DNA from: an uncultured Stenotrophomonas sp.
GTDB taxonomy: Bacteria > Pseudomonadota > Gammaproteobacteria > Xanthomonadales > Xanthomonadaceae
Length of the DNA stretch: 64,000 bases
Assembly (NCBI GenBank): GCA_913775725.1
Contig: CAJYNG010000013.1
Location: 366,051 to 430,050, forward strand
Direction of reading: 5' to 3'
A program made the translations under genes and the position numbers. Positions 43,909 through 54,021 of the stretch are shown here, in pieces. How positions within the stretch are numbered: the stretch's first letter is position 1; every line of letters begins with the position of its first letter. The notes under the pieces were generated by a model. That model ran no database searches and was not told where the DNA came from. It worked only from the letters and a program-made list of their open reading frames with translations.

Positions 43909-44487
43909 TCACTTCAGTTTCAGCAACGTGGCCATGTCCTTGCGCAGGCCACCCAGGTCGGTGCCCGGGGCATGACGCATGATCACGAAGCCGTTCGGAT
44001 CGATCACGTAGACCGGCAATCCCGCCGGATCATCGACGCCAGGCAGCGCCGCGCGCAGGGCTGGCGACGGAGCCAGCGGCCGCAACGCGGGCAGCGAGGC
44101 GATCGACGCCGGTGGCGTTCCCAGCCACAGAATCTCGACATTATCGGCGTTATGGCCGAACAGCTGCCACACCTTGCCCAGCCCCTGCGACAAAGTGACG
44201 CACTGCGCGTCGCAGGCGCCGGACGGGGCCACCAGCAGGCGCCAGGTACGGGCCTCGGGATTCCACGGATAAGGCTGGCCGCTGGCCAGGGTGGGCGCCT
44301 GCTGGCGCAGGTCCACCGGCGGCTTCAGCAGCTGGCCGGCATTGCGGTGCCCGGTCGGCTGCCAGCCGGTGAAGCGCAGCACGGCGGCCAGCGCCATCGC
44401 CCCGAAGAACACGGCAAACAGCAGTACCAGGGTCCGGCGGCCGGAGCCGCGCGCCTGCGGGGACGTAGCAGTGTTCATGCGGGGCAT
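43909..44487 (-). CDS. Membrane-anchored thioredoxin-fold protein of the cytochrome oxidase cluster
   Basis: A 192-residue protein with one N-terminal membrane helix (RTLVLLFAVFFGAMALAAVLRF) and an outside domain of thioredoxin-like layout. ACDAQC gives a CxxxC pair, as in Sco copper chaperones, and the tail VYVIDPNGFVIMRHAPGTDLGGLRKDMATLLKLK resembles the Sco C-terminus. It is probably a Sco-like assembly factor for the Cu-A site, but the overall similarity is weak. Start could also be ATG at 44478. It sits between SURF1 and ctaA. Confidence 0.75.
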   Translation of the reverse strand: MPRMNTATSPQARGSGRRTLVLLFAVFFGAMALAAVLRFTGWQPTGHRNAGQLLKPPVDLRQQAPTLASGQPYPWNPEARTWRLLVAPSGACDAQCVTLSQGLGKVWQLFGHNADNVEILWLGTPPASIASLPALRPLAPSPALRAALPGVDDPAGLPVYVIDPNGFVIMRHAPGTDLGGLRKDMATLLKLK

Positions 44488-44514
44488 TTTCTCATGGTTG
44501 GGTAAGGGATGCCG

Positions 44515-44578
44515 GTAGTGCCTGCCGCTGGCCGGCAGCCAGGAAACCGACGGATTGCCGGCCAGCGGCCGGCACTAC
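44515..44578. repeat. SMAG dimer, CCGGCC type
   Basis: GTAGTGCCTGCCGCTGGCCGGCA and inverse ending CTAC. On the minus strand the right end supplies the SURF1 stop codon (TAG, 44575-44577). Confidence 0.85.
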
Positions 44579-45291
44579 CGGGTAATCACGCGCCTCCGGC
44601 GCCGTTCCAACACCAGCGCGACCACCAGCACGGTCAGCGCCAACCCGAACCACTGCACGGCGTAACCCAGGTGACGCTGCGGCGGCAGTGTGTTCGGCAG
44701 CAGGTCCAGGTCGCGCTCATCGCCGAATGGCAGTGCCGGGTCCAGACGCAGGACGCGGTCGGGCAATGCCCGCAGCCCCAGCGCGCGTGCCAGCCCCTCG
44801 GCCGGCAACCGGCTTGCCAGCCATCGCCCGGCCTCACCAGTGGTGGAGAACGCCGGGCCCAATGCCAGCCCCGCTGACGGCGGCGGCGCCAGCAGCCCAC
44901 GTACGGCCACCGGCGAAGGCGGCGACGGCACATCCGGCAGCGTGCGATCCGGCGGCAGCGCGCGCCACCCCAGATCGACCAGCAGCACGCTGCCTTCGTC
45001 ACTGCGGAACGGGCGATAGATTTTCACCCCGGCGCGGCCATGCCGGGTCTGGTTGTCCAGCAGCACCACGCCGGGCAGGAAGCGGCCGTGGTCGGCCACG
45101 CCGTGCAACGCGCCGGTCGCCGCGAGTGCCTGCGACAGCGGCAATGCCTGTGCCACAGCTGGACCCTGCGCATCCAACATTGCCTGTTTGGCATGCATGC
45201 GCTGCAGCTGCCACAGCCCCAATGCGGTGAAACCGGCCATGGCCAGCACTGCCAGCAGCCATCCGATCACGCGCGTGTGCTGGCGCATCAT
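44575..45291 (-). CDS. SURF1-family cytochrome oxidase assembly protein
   Basis: The 238-residue protein has one helix at each end (GWLLAVLAMAGFTALGLWQLQRMHAKQ and YAVQWFGLALTVLVVALVLERRRR), the SURF1 layout, and a periplasmic domain with VLLDNQTRHGRAGVKIYRPF and GSVLLVDLGWRALPPDR. It helps insert heme A into subunit I. The stop codon is donated by a SMAG repeat, so the true C-terminus before insertion is unknown. Start at 45291; a TTG at 45306 is possible. Confidence 0.92.
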   Translation of the reverse strand: MMRQHTRVIGWLLAVLAMAGFTALGLWQLQRMHAKQAMLDAQGPAVAQALPLSQALAATGALHGVADHGRFLPGVVLLDNQTRHGRAGVKIYRPFRSDEGSVLLVDLGWRALPPDRTLPDVPSPPSPVAVRGLLAPPPSAGLALGPAFSTTGEAGRWLASRLPAEGLARALGLRALPDRVLRLDPALPFGDERDLDLLPNTLPPQRHLGYAVQWFGLALTVLVVALVLERRRRRVITR

Positions 45292-45348
45292 GACAAGTCC
45301 GCGCAAACGCGGTCAGATAGGCCCATCCACCCTGCCCTCGAGCCGCGC

Positions 45349-45567
45349 ATGAGTGATTCGTTGAAGACCCTGCTGGTAATCGCGTTTCTGATTGTCATCG
45401 TCTGGAATCTGGGCGCCGGCCTCTATTACCTGCTGGTCGACCGCGGCCAGACCAAGCGCACGGTCAACGCACTGACCCGCCGCATCGCGGTATCGGTGGC
45501 GTTGATCCTGCTGGTGATCGTGAGCATCTACATGGGCTGGATCAAACCGCATGGCATCGGCGGCTGA
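45349..45567 (+). CDS. Twin transmembrane protein (DUF2909)
   Basis: A 72-residue membrane protein with two helices (TLLVIAFLIVIVWNLGAGLYYLLV and VSVALILLVIVSIYMGWI), the DUF2909 layout. It lies convergent to ctaE and divergent from SURF1; in many proteobacteria this small gene occupies the same spot between cox and SURF1 genes. Function unknown. Confidence 0.9.
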   Translation: MSDSLKTLLVIAFLIVIVWNLGAGLYYLLVDRGQTKRTVNALTRRIAVSVALILLVIVSIYMGWIKPHGIGG

Positions 45568-45587
45568 AGCCACCGATGCGTGCGTGA

Positions 45588-46463
45588 TCAAAGCACGTAG
45601 ACGAACATGAAGAGCATCAGCCACACCACGTCGACGAAGTGCCAGTACCACGCGGCGGCTTCGAAACCGAAATGGTTGTCGCGGGTGAAGTGCCCCTTGG
45701 CCGAACGCAGCCACATCACGATCAGCATGATCGTGCCCAGCAGCACGTGCGCGCCGTGGAAGCCGGTCAGCATGAAGAACGTCGAACCGTAGATGCCCGA
45801 GCCGAGCGTCAGGTTCAGTTCCTTGTAGGCGTGGATGTACTCCTCCGCCTGCAGGGTCAGGAAGCCCAGGCCAAGTACCACGGTCAGGCCCAGCCAGATC
45901 AGCAGCTGGCGGCGGTTGCCGGCCTTCAGGGCATGGTGGGCGATGGTCAGGGTCACACCGGAGGTGAGCAGGATCAGCGTATTGATCAGCGGCAGGCCCC
46001 AGGCCGGAATGGTCTGGAATGCGCCACCGATCGCGGCCGGGCCGTTGGTCGGCCAACCTGCCGAATAGCCCTGCCAGAGCAGCTCGTTGGTCATCACCCC
46101 GCGGCCTTCGCCACTGAGCCACGACAGGCCCAGGTTGCGGGTGTAGAACAGTGCGCCGAAGAAGGCGCCGAAGAACATCACCTCGGAGAAGATGAACCAG
46201 ATCATCCCCATCCGGAATGAGCCATCGACCTGGTGGTTGTAGTTGCCGGCCTGCGATTCGCGCACCACGTCGCTGAACCACCAGAACAGGGTCAGTACCA
46301 GCATCGCGATGCCGATGTAGAACGTCCAGCGCCCCCAGCTGGCATCGTTGAGCCAGCTGGCCACGCCCACCATGGTCACCATCATCGCGATGGAACCCAC
46401 GAACGGCCATTTGCTCTGGGCCGGGACGAAGTACACGTTGGCGTCGGTCGGTGTCTGGGCCAT
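45588..46463 (-). CDS. ctaE: Cytochrome c oxidase subunit III
   Basis: The 291-residue inner-membrane protein has seven helices and matches subunit III of aa3 oxidases: GMIWFIFSEVMFFGAFFGALFYTR, LTIAHHALKAGN, TLQAEEYIHAY (buried glutamate) and FHGAHVLLGTIML..HFGFEAAAWYWHFVDVVWLMLF. It stabilises proton pumping. It follows ctaG after 13 bp. Confidence 0.97.
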   Translation of the reverse strand: MAQTPTDANVYFVPAQSKWPFVGSIAMMVTMVGVASWLNDASWGRWTFYIGIAMLVLTLFWWFSDVVRESQAGNYNHQVDGSFRMGMIWFIFSEVMFFGAFFGALFYTRNLGLSWLSGEGRGVMTNELLWQGYSAGWPTNGPAAIGGAFQTIPAWGLPLINTLILLTSGVTLTIAHHALKAGNRRQLLIWLGLTVVLGLGFLTLQAEEYIHAYKELNLTLGSGIYGSTFFMLTGFHGAHVLLGTIMLIVMWLRSAKGHFTRDNHFGFEAAAWYWHFVDVVWLMLFMFVYVL

Positions 46464-46476
46464 GTCGGTATCCGGG

Positions 46477-47067
46477 TCAGGGTGCGGCGTGCGCGCCTTC
46501 CGAGGTGGCGGCCGGGGCCAGCCGATCGGACAGCGCGTCGTTGCGGTAGAAGGTATAGGACAAGGTGATCGTCCTGATCTCCGGCGGCAGGTCCGGATCC
46601 ACGATGAAACGCACCGGCATGTCGCGCTTTTCGCCAGCCTGCAGCGTCTGCGCGGTGAAACAGAAACATTCGGTCTTGCTGAAGAAGCCCGACGCACGCG
46701 CCGGCGCCACCGAAGGCACCGCACTGCCGACCACCGCCTGCTGGCTGTCGTTGCGGGCGAAGTACAGCGCTTCGTTGAGTTCGCCGGGCACCACGTCCAT
46801 GGTCAGCTGCTCGGGGTGGAACGACCACGGCAGGCGCGAATTGACGCCGCCATCGAACTCCACGCGCACAGTGCGCTTGCCGGCCGCCGCACCCGCACTG
46901 GCTTCGCCACCGGGACCGCGCTCCAGGCGCACACCGAACACCTTCTCGCAAGCGATGCGGTACAGCGGCACCAGCGAGAACGTGAGCAGGAACACCGCCA
47001 CCGCCACACCGATCAGGCGCGGCAACCCCGCACTGCGTGACGGTGTGCTGGCCGGTGCCTCGCTCAT
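46477..47067 (-). CDS. ctaG: Cytochrome c oxidase assembly protein CtaG/Cox11
   Basis: The 196-residue protein delivers copper to the Cu-B site of subunit I. It has an N-terminal membrane helix ([28 protein letters not shown]) and the metal-binding CFCF motif in [16 protein letters not shown]. Start at 47067 overlaps the stop of the small upstream gene (ATGA). Membrane-bound, periplasm-facing. Confidence 0.96.
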   Translation of the reverse strand: MSEAPASTPSRSAGLPRLIGVAVAVFLLTFSLVPLYRIACEKVFGVRLERGPGGEASAGAAAGKRTVRVEFDGGVNSRLPWSFHPEQLTMDVVPGELNEALYFARNDSQQAVVGSAVPSVAPARASGFFSKTECFCFTAQTLQAGEKRDMPVRFIVDPDLPPEIRTITLSYTFYRNDALSDRLAPAATSEGAHAAP

Positions 47068-47282
47068 CGGCCGATCACCCCGCTGAGGATGAAGCCGACG
47101 TAGACCAGCACGGCGATGGCGCCGACCCACATCGCCGTGCGCCTGGCGCGCTGGCGTTGCAGTTCGATGCCGTTTTCCGGGGCGTCGCCCGGGCTGTTGT
47201 AGAGCCGAGCCATGCTCGGCTGCTCCACGTCAGCCGAGCATGGCTCGGCTCTACAGGTCTGCAGCGGGCTCTCGTTATGCAT
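47064..47282 (-). CDS. Small cytochrome-oxidase-cluster membrane protein carrying a SMAG insertion
   Basis: The 72-residue product ends in [35 protein letters not shown], the small single-helix protein usually found between ctaD and ctaG. A SMAG dimer (47199-47254) lies in the 5' part and is translated in frame, adding about 19 residues (including CRAEP and MARLY). ATG at 47282 has GAGGTGG 4-5 nt upstream. Alternatively an ATG within the repeat (47213), with GGAG 9 nt before it, gives a 49-residue protein. Overlaps ctaG by 4 bp. Confidence 0.75.
   Translation of the reverse strand: MHNESPLQTCRAEPCSADVEQPSMARLYNSPGDAPENGIELQRQRARRTAMWVGAIAVLVYVGFILSGVIGR
47199..47254. repeat. SMAG dimer inside a coding sequence
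   Basis: GTAGAGCCGAGCCATGCTCGGCT and the inverse ending CTAC, with spacer GCTCCACGT. It lies wholly within the small oxidase-cluster gene between ctaD and ctaG. Confidence 0.9.
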
Positions 47283-47290
47283 GCCCCACC

Positions 47291-48898
<1,608 letters not shown>

Positions 48899-48960
48899 TG
48901 CAAAACACCTCTCAGAATCGGTTGTCACCGCGGCCGCAGCAGGCGGCCGCGGGCTTTACA

Positions 48961-49917
48961 TCACGCGCCGCTGGCTGCGGTGGCAGGTGCGCTGCCGGCT
49001 TCGGCAGCCGCAGGTGCTGCCGGTGCTTCGCCCGCCGGTGCAGTCGGTTCGGCTGGTGCCGCAGGCGTCGCCGGCTCAGCAGGCGGTGCGGGCTTGCGCT
49101 GCGCCAGCCACTGCTTGAATTCCTCCTTGGACACCGCCTCGACCACGATCGGCATGAAGCCGTGGTCCTTGCCGCACAGCTCGGCGCACTGCCCGCGGTA
49201 CACACCGGGCTGCTCGATGCTGGTCCAGGCTTCATTGATGAAACCGGGGATGGCGTCCTGCTTCCAGCCCAGCGCCGGCACCCACCAGGCGTGGATCACG
49301 TCGTCGGAGGTGATGACGAAACGCACCTTGGTATCGACCGGCAGCACCAGGCGGTTGTCGACATCCAGCAGGTAGTGCGGATGGCTCTCGCGGGTCGGTA
49401 CGACACCGCTCTGCCGCACACGGTCGGACTCGCGGTCCAGGCGGCTGGTGAAGGTGACGTTCTCGCCGAGGTATTCGTACTTCCACATCCACTGGTAGCC
49501 GGTGACCTTCACCGTCATCTCGGCATCGCGGGTGTCGTACATCTTGATCAGGTTGGCCGTGGCCGGCCAGGCCATCACGATCAGGATGATCACCGGGATC
49601 ACCGTCCAGATCACCTCAGCCTTGGTGTTGTGGCTGAAGGTGGCGGCGACCGCGCCCTTCGATTTGCGGAACTTGAAGATGGCGTAGGCCATCGCGCCGA
49701 ACACGATGACGCCGATCACCGTGCAGATGATCAACGAGAGATTGTTCGATTCCCAGGCCAGGCGCGAGGTCTGGGTCACCCCCTTGCCCATGTTCAGCTG
49801 CCACGGTTTGGGATCGGCCGCCTGGGCCCAGGCCAACGCCGGCATCAGTCCCCCGGTCGCCAGCACTGCGGCAACCGCGTTCACGCACTTCGTGCCCCAC
49901 CTGCTGCTTTGCTTCAT
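48961..49917 (-). CDS. ctaC: Cytochrome c oxidase subunit II
   Basis: The 318-residue subunit receives electrons from cytochrome c. It has a signal peptide (to AWAQA), two helices and the Cu-A site GQCAELCGKDHGFMP (two Cys, His, Met), plus the upstream HAWWVP histidine and YQWMWKYEY aromatic loop. The last 45 residues are an Ala/Pro/Glu-rich tail without a second cytochrome domain. First structural gene of the operon, 62 bp before ctaD. Confidence 0.97.
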   Translation of the reverse strand: MKQSSRWGTKCVNAVAAVLATGGLMPALAWAQAADPKPWQLNMGKGVTQTSRLAWESNNLSLIICTVIGVIVFGAMAYAIFKFRKSKGAVAATFSHNTKAEVIWTVIPVIILIVMAWPATANLIKMYDTRDAEMTVKVTGYQWMWKYEYLGENVTFTSRLDRESDRVRQSGVVPTRESHPHYLLDVDNRLVLPVDTKVRFVITSDDVIHAWWVPALGWKQDAIPGFINEAWTSIEQPGVYRGQCAELCGKDHGFMPIVVEAVSKEEFKQWLAQRKPAPPAEPATPAAPAEPTAPAGEAPAAPAAAEAGSAPATAASGA

Positions 49918-49928
49918 TGCCTAGACCC

Positions 49929-50405
49929 TTAGCGTCGTCGGTTGCCGCCATCGCTGGCGGCGAGCAAGCTTTCAAGTGTCTCTGCAAGCGTCTGACGTTC
50001 GGCCGGCGCGAGGAAACTCCCCACCTCCACCTGCCGGCCGCTGGATGCCAGCCGGACCCTCTCATCGTCGGTGAGCAGGCGCACCCAGTGGGGGTGCGCC
50101 CGGAACACCGGCGATCCACCGGGTACGGGGATGACCTCCACGTACGCCGGCACTACCCGGATCTCCTCCTGCCGTTCACCACTGCGCCACAAGGCACGCA
50201 GCGCCGCCGCCAGCACCAGGCTGTACAGCAGCGCGAACAGGGGGGCGAATGCATTGCCGGCCAACCACCCGAGGGCAGACACCAGCCACATCGCACCCGA
50301 CAACACGGTGAACAACAGGACGAACTGCCGGGCATCGAGCGCCCGTGGGGGACGCAGCCGCAGCTGCGTACCTGACCCATCCGGAGCTGGAAGCACCTCG
50401 ATCAT
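49929..50405 (-). CDS. DUF2244 membrane protein
   Basis: A 158-residue inner-membrane protein with two adjacent helices (VLLFTVLSGAMWLVSALGWLAGN and FAPLFALLYSLVLAAALRALW) and a C-terminal soluble part (VVPAYVEVIPVPGGSPVFRAHPHWVRLL). The layout fits DUF2244, often found at the head of ctaC-ctaD clusters. Start ATG at 50405 gives MIEVLPAPDGSG. It ends 11 bp before ctaC, so it probably shares the oxidase transcript. Function unknown. Confidence 0.85.
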   Translation of the reverse strand: MIEVLPAPDGSGTQLRLRPPRALDARQFVLLFTVLSGAMWLVSALGWLAGNAFAPLFALLYSLVLAAALRALWRSGERQEEIRVVPAYVEVIPVPGGSPVFRAHPHWVRLLTDDERVRLASSGRQVEVGSFLAPAERQTLAETLESLLAASDGGNRRR

Positions 50406-50679
50406 GTCGCAACCGCGTTCCTGCCGCGGGAAACGTCTCGATGGTAGCCCCGCCCTCTCGCCGGTAGCAAGGGTGCATTCACACTTTTTCCCATGCTGCA
50501 ACACAGCATGAGGTCGGCGGCACGAATGACGAATTCAGCACAAATTCTGTCGAGCTTGCTGAACACGCTGAATCCACCGCAGCTAGGGGCTATCAGCACT
50601 TCAAGAAGGTGGCTGCGGGGCACTTCCGCAACCCGCAAAAATGATTAAAATCGCCAAGTTTTCCACTGGCCGGACCGGC

Positions 50680-53600
50680 ATGAACGCACCTTCCTCCTCC
50701 CCTGCCGCCCACGACGCTCTGCGTCCCGGCGCGCTGCTGTCGCCGGAACTGCCGGCGCCCCCCAACCCGTTCCGCCAGGCCATCACCGATGGCTGGTTGA
50801 AGGACGAGGCCAGCCACGTGCGCGAGCTGCTGGCGCAGGCGCGCCTGCCCGCCGAGGAGCAGGCCAAGGTGCAGGCGCTGGCCGCCGACCTGGTCGGCCG
50901 CGTGCGCGTACGTGCCAAGGACCAGGGCGCGATCGAAGCCTTCATGCGCCAGTACGACCTGGGCAGCGAGGAAGGCGTGCTGCTGATGTGCGTGGCCGAG
51001 GCGCTGCTGCGCATTCCGGACCAGGACACTGCCGACAAGCTGATCCGCGACAAGCTGGCCGATGCCGACTGGGAAAAGCATCTGGGCGGCAGCGACTCGG
51101 TGCTGGTCAACGCCTCCACCTGGGGCCTGATGCTGACCGGCAAGCTGGTGCAGATGAACGACGCCACCCGCGCCGATGCGCCCAGCGCGTTCAAGCGGCT
51201 GGTCGGCCGCGTGGGTGAGCCGGTGGTGCGCCTGGCCGTGCGCCAGGCGATGAAGATCATGGGCCACCAGTTCGTCATGGGCCGCACCATCAGCGAAGCG
51301 CTGTCGCGCTCGCACAAGGGCGACAACGCGAACTACCGCTACTCCTTCGACATGCTCGGCGAAGGTGCGCTGACCATGAAGGACGCGCTGCGCTACCTGG
51401 AAGACTACCGTCGTGCGATCCACGCCATCGGCGGCGATCACAAGGCACGCGGCGGCCGTCCGGACGGCGACGTCAACAATGCCCCGGGCATCTCGATCAA
51501 GCTGTCGGCGCTGTACCCGCGCTACGAGCACGCCAAGCGTGAGCGCGTGCTGACGGACCTGGTGCCGGGCGTGCTGGAACTGGCACAACTGGCCAAGAGC
51601 TATGGCATCGGCTGCACCGTCGACGCCGAAGAGTCCGACCGCCTGGAACTGTCGCTGGACATCATCGAGCAGGTGTTCTCCGACGCCTCGCTGGCTGGCT
51701 GGGATGGCTTCGGCGTGGTCGTGCAGGCCTACCAGAAGCGCACCCCTTACACGATCGACCACCTGGCCGACATGGCACGCCGCGCCGGTCGCCGCCTGCA
51801 GGTGCGCCTGGTCAAGGGCGCCTACTGGGATGCCGAGATCAAGCGCGCGCAGATCGAAGGCTATCCGGGCTACCCGGTGTTCACCCGCAAGCAGAACACC
51901 GACGTGTCCTACCTGGCGTGCGCCAAGCGCCTGTTCACCCATGCCGACGCGATCTACCCGATGTTCGCCACGCACAACGCGCACACCATCGCGGCGGTGC
52001 GCAGCATCGCCAATGGCGGCGTGTACGAGCACCAGAAGCTGCACGGCATGGGCGACGACCTGTATGCCGAAGTGGTGCCGGCCGACCGCTTGAACCTGCC
52101 CTGCCGCGTGTACGCACCGGTCGGTTCGCATGAAGACCTGCTGCCGTACCTGGTGCGCCGCCTGCTGGAAAACGGCGCCAACTCCAGCTTCGTCAACCGC
52201 ATCACCGACGAACGCGTGCCGATCGCCGACCTGATCCGCGATCCGGTCGAGATGGTGTCCTCGTTCGCTTCGATTCCGCATCCCAAGATCCCGCTGCCGG
52301 TTGACCTGCTGCGCAGCCAGAACCACGACAGGAAGAACTCCATGGGCGCCAACCTCGCCAACGACAACGAACTGCGCGCCCTGGCCGAGCAGATCAACGC
52401 GGCTGTGAAGCCCTGGCAGGCCGCTCCGCTGGTACCGGGTGCCAACCCGGCCGGCGCCGCGCTGCCGGTGACCAACCCGGCCGACACCCGCGAAGTGGTT
52501 GGCCAGTGGCTGGCCGCCGATGCCGCCACCGTGCAGAAGGCCCTGGCCAATGCCGTGGCCGCGCAGCCGGCCTGGAACCGCACCCCGGCCGCCAGCCGCG
52601 CCGCCATCCTCGAGCACGCCGCCGACCAGCTGGAAGCGCGCATGCCGGAGTTCATGGCGCTGTGCGTGAAGGAAGCCGGCAAGAGCCTGCCCGACAGCAT
52701 CGCCGAAGTGCGTGAAGCCGTGGATTTCCTGCGCTACTACGCCAAGCAGGCACGCGAGCAGTTCAGCCACGCCGAGAAGCTGCCGAGCCCGACCGGTGAA
52801 TCCAACGAGCTGCAGCTGCATGGCCGCGGCGTGTTCGTCTGCATCAGCCCGTGGAACTTCCCGCTGGCGATCTTCCTGGGCCAGGTCGCGGCCGCCCTGG
52901 CCGCCGGCAACAGCGTCATCGCCAAGCCGGCCGAGCAGACCAACCTGATCGGCTACTACGCGGTGAAGCTGCTGCACGACGCCGGCGTGCCGGCCGAGGT
53001 GGTGCAGTTCCTGCCGGGCGACGGCGCCACCGTCGGTGCTGCGCTGACTGCCGACCCGCGCGTGGCCGGCGTGGCCTTCACCGGCTCCACCGACACCGCG
53101 CGTGCGATCAACCGCGCGATGGCCGCACGTGACGCCGCCATCGGCGTGCTGATTGCCGAGACCGGTGGCCAGAACGCCTTCATCGCCGACTCCTCGGCAC
53201 TGCCGGAACAGCTGGTCAAGGACGCGATCGGTTCGGCCTTCACCTCCGCCGGCCAGCGTTGCTCGGCCGCGCGCGTGCTGTTCGTGCAGGACGACATCGC
53301 CGACAAGGTGATGACCATGCTGGCCGGTTCGATGAAGGAACTGAAGGTCGGCAACCCCGGCCTGCTGTCGACCGACGTCGGCCCGGTGATCGACGCCGAT
53401 GCGCTGAAGATCCTGCAGGACCACGCTGAGCGCATGGACCGCGAAGCGCGCCTGATCGCCGCCGCCGAACTGTCCACCGAAGCCGCCAACGGCACCTTCT
53501 TCGCACCGCGCGCGTACGAACTGAAGGACCTGGGCCAGCTGCAGAAGGAAGTGTTCGGTCCAGTGCTGCACGTGATCCGCTGGAAGGGCGACCAGCTCGA

Positions 53601-53898
53601 CGCGGTGATCGACCAGATCAACGCTACCGGCTACGGCCTGACCCTGGGCATGCATTCGCGTATCGACGAGACCGTCGACCGCATCAGCAACGGCGTCCAC
53701 GTCGGCAACGTCTACGTCAACCGCAACCAGATCGGTGCGGTGGTCGGCGTGCAGCCGTTCGGCGGCCAGGGTCTGTCCGGCACCGGCCCGAAGGCCGGTG
53801 GCCCGCACTACCTGCTGCGTTTCGCTACCGAGAAGACGGTGACGGTGAACACCACCGCCGCCGGTGGCAACGCCTCGCTGCTGACCCTCGGCGACTGA
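50680..53898 (+). CDS. putA: Bifunctional proline dehydrogenase / glutamate semialdehyde dehydrogenase
   Basis: PutA oxidises proline to glutamate via P5C. The proline dehydrogenase barrel (about residues 150-500: DAEESDRLELS, VQAYQKRTPYTID, RLVKGAYWDAEIKRAQ, FTRKQNTDVSYLACAKRLF) is followed by an aldehyde dehydrogenase (about 560-1060: ISPWNFPLAIFLGQ, FTGSTDTA, IAETGGQNAFI, SAGQRCSAARV with the nucleophilic Cys). About 1072 residues, so it lacks the N-terminal DNA-binding domain and long C-terminus of Escherichia coli PutA. Start MNAPSSSP at 50680; an upstream ATG at 50641 is possible. Confidence 0.96.
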   Translation: MNAPSSSPAAHDALRPGALLSPELPAPPNPFRQAITDGWLKDEASHVRELLAQARLPAEEQAKVQALAADLVGRVRVRAKDQGAIEAFMRQYDLGSEEGVLLMCVAEALLRIPDQDTADKLIRDKLADADWEKHLGGSDSVLVNASTWGLMLTGKLVQMNDATRADAPSAFKRLVGRVGEPVVRLAVRQAMKIMGHQFVMGRTISEALSRSHKGDNANYRYSFDMLGEGALTMKDALRYLEDYRRAIHAIGGDHKARGGRPDGDVNNAPGISIKLSALYPRYEHAKRERVLTDLVPGVLELAQLAKSYGIGCTVDAEESDRLELSLDIIEQVFSDASLAGWDGFGVVVQAYQKRTPYTIDHLADMARRAGRRLQVRLVKGAYWDAEIKRAQIEGYPGYPVFTRKQNTDVSYLACAKRLFTHADAIYPMFATHNAHTIAAVRSIANGGVYEHQKLHGMGDDLYAEVVPADRLNLPCRVYAPVGSHEDLLPYLVRRLLENGANSSFVNRITDERVPIADLIRDPVEMVSSFASIPHPKIPLPVDLLRSQNHDRKNSMGANLANDNELRALAEQINAAVKPWQAAPLVPGANPAGAALPVTNPADTREVVGQWLAADAATVQKALANAVAAQPAWNRTPAASRAAILEHAADQLEARMPEFMALCVKEAGKSLPDSIAEVREAVDFLRYYAKQAREQFSHAEKLPSPTGESNELQLHGRGVFVCISPWNFPLAIFLGQVAAALAAGNSVIAKPAEQTNLIGYYAVKLLHDAGVPAEVVQFLPGDGATVGAALTADPRVAGVAFTGSTDTARAINRAMAARDAAIGVLIAETGGQNAFIADSSALPEQLVKDAIGSAFTSAGQRCSAARVLFVQDDIADKVMTMLAGSMKELKVGNPGLLSTDVGPVIDADALKILQDHAERMDREARLIAAAELSTEAANGTFFAPRAYELKDLGQLQKEVFGPVLHVIRWKGDQLDAVIDQINATGYGLTLGMHSRIDETVDRISNGVHVGNVYVNRNQIGAVVGVQPFGGQGLSGTGPKAGGPHYLLRFATEKTVTVNTTAAGGNASLLTLGD

Positions 53899-53925
53899 TC
53901 GCCTGCGTCATGCAGTGAACGAAAA

Positions 53926-53949
53926 GCCCTGCGAAAGCGGGGTTTTTTG
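53926..53949 (+). terminator. Intrinsic terminator of putA
   Basis: CCCTGC/GCGGGG stem with a GAAA loop (one G-T pair) followed by TTTTTT, about 30 bp after the putA stop codon. Confidence 0.8.
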
Positions 53950-53963
53950 TATTTCTGCTTCCT

Positions 53964-54021
53964 GTAGAGCCGAGCCCATGCTCGGCTTGCACGGTGCAGC
54001 CGAGCATGGGCCCGGCTCTAC
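53964..54021. repeat. SMAG dimer, GAGCCGAGC type
   Basis: GTAG at the left, CTAC at the right, spacer TGCACGGTG. On the minus strand its end supplies the TAG stop (54018-54020) of the NadR-like gene. Confidence 0.85.

Noticed and set aside
50593-53808. Minus-strand open frame of 1071 codons opposite putA
   Set aside because: Low-complexity His/Gly/Val-rich shadow of the clearly real putA.
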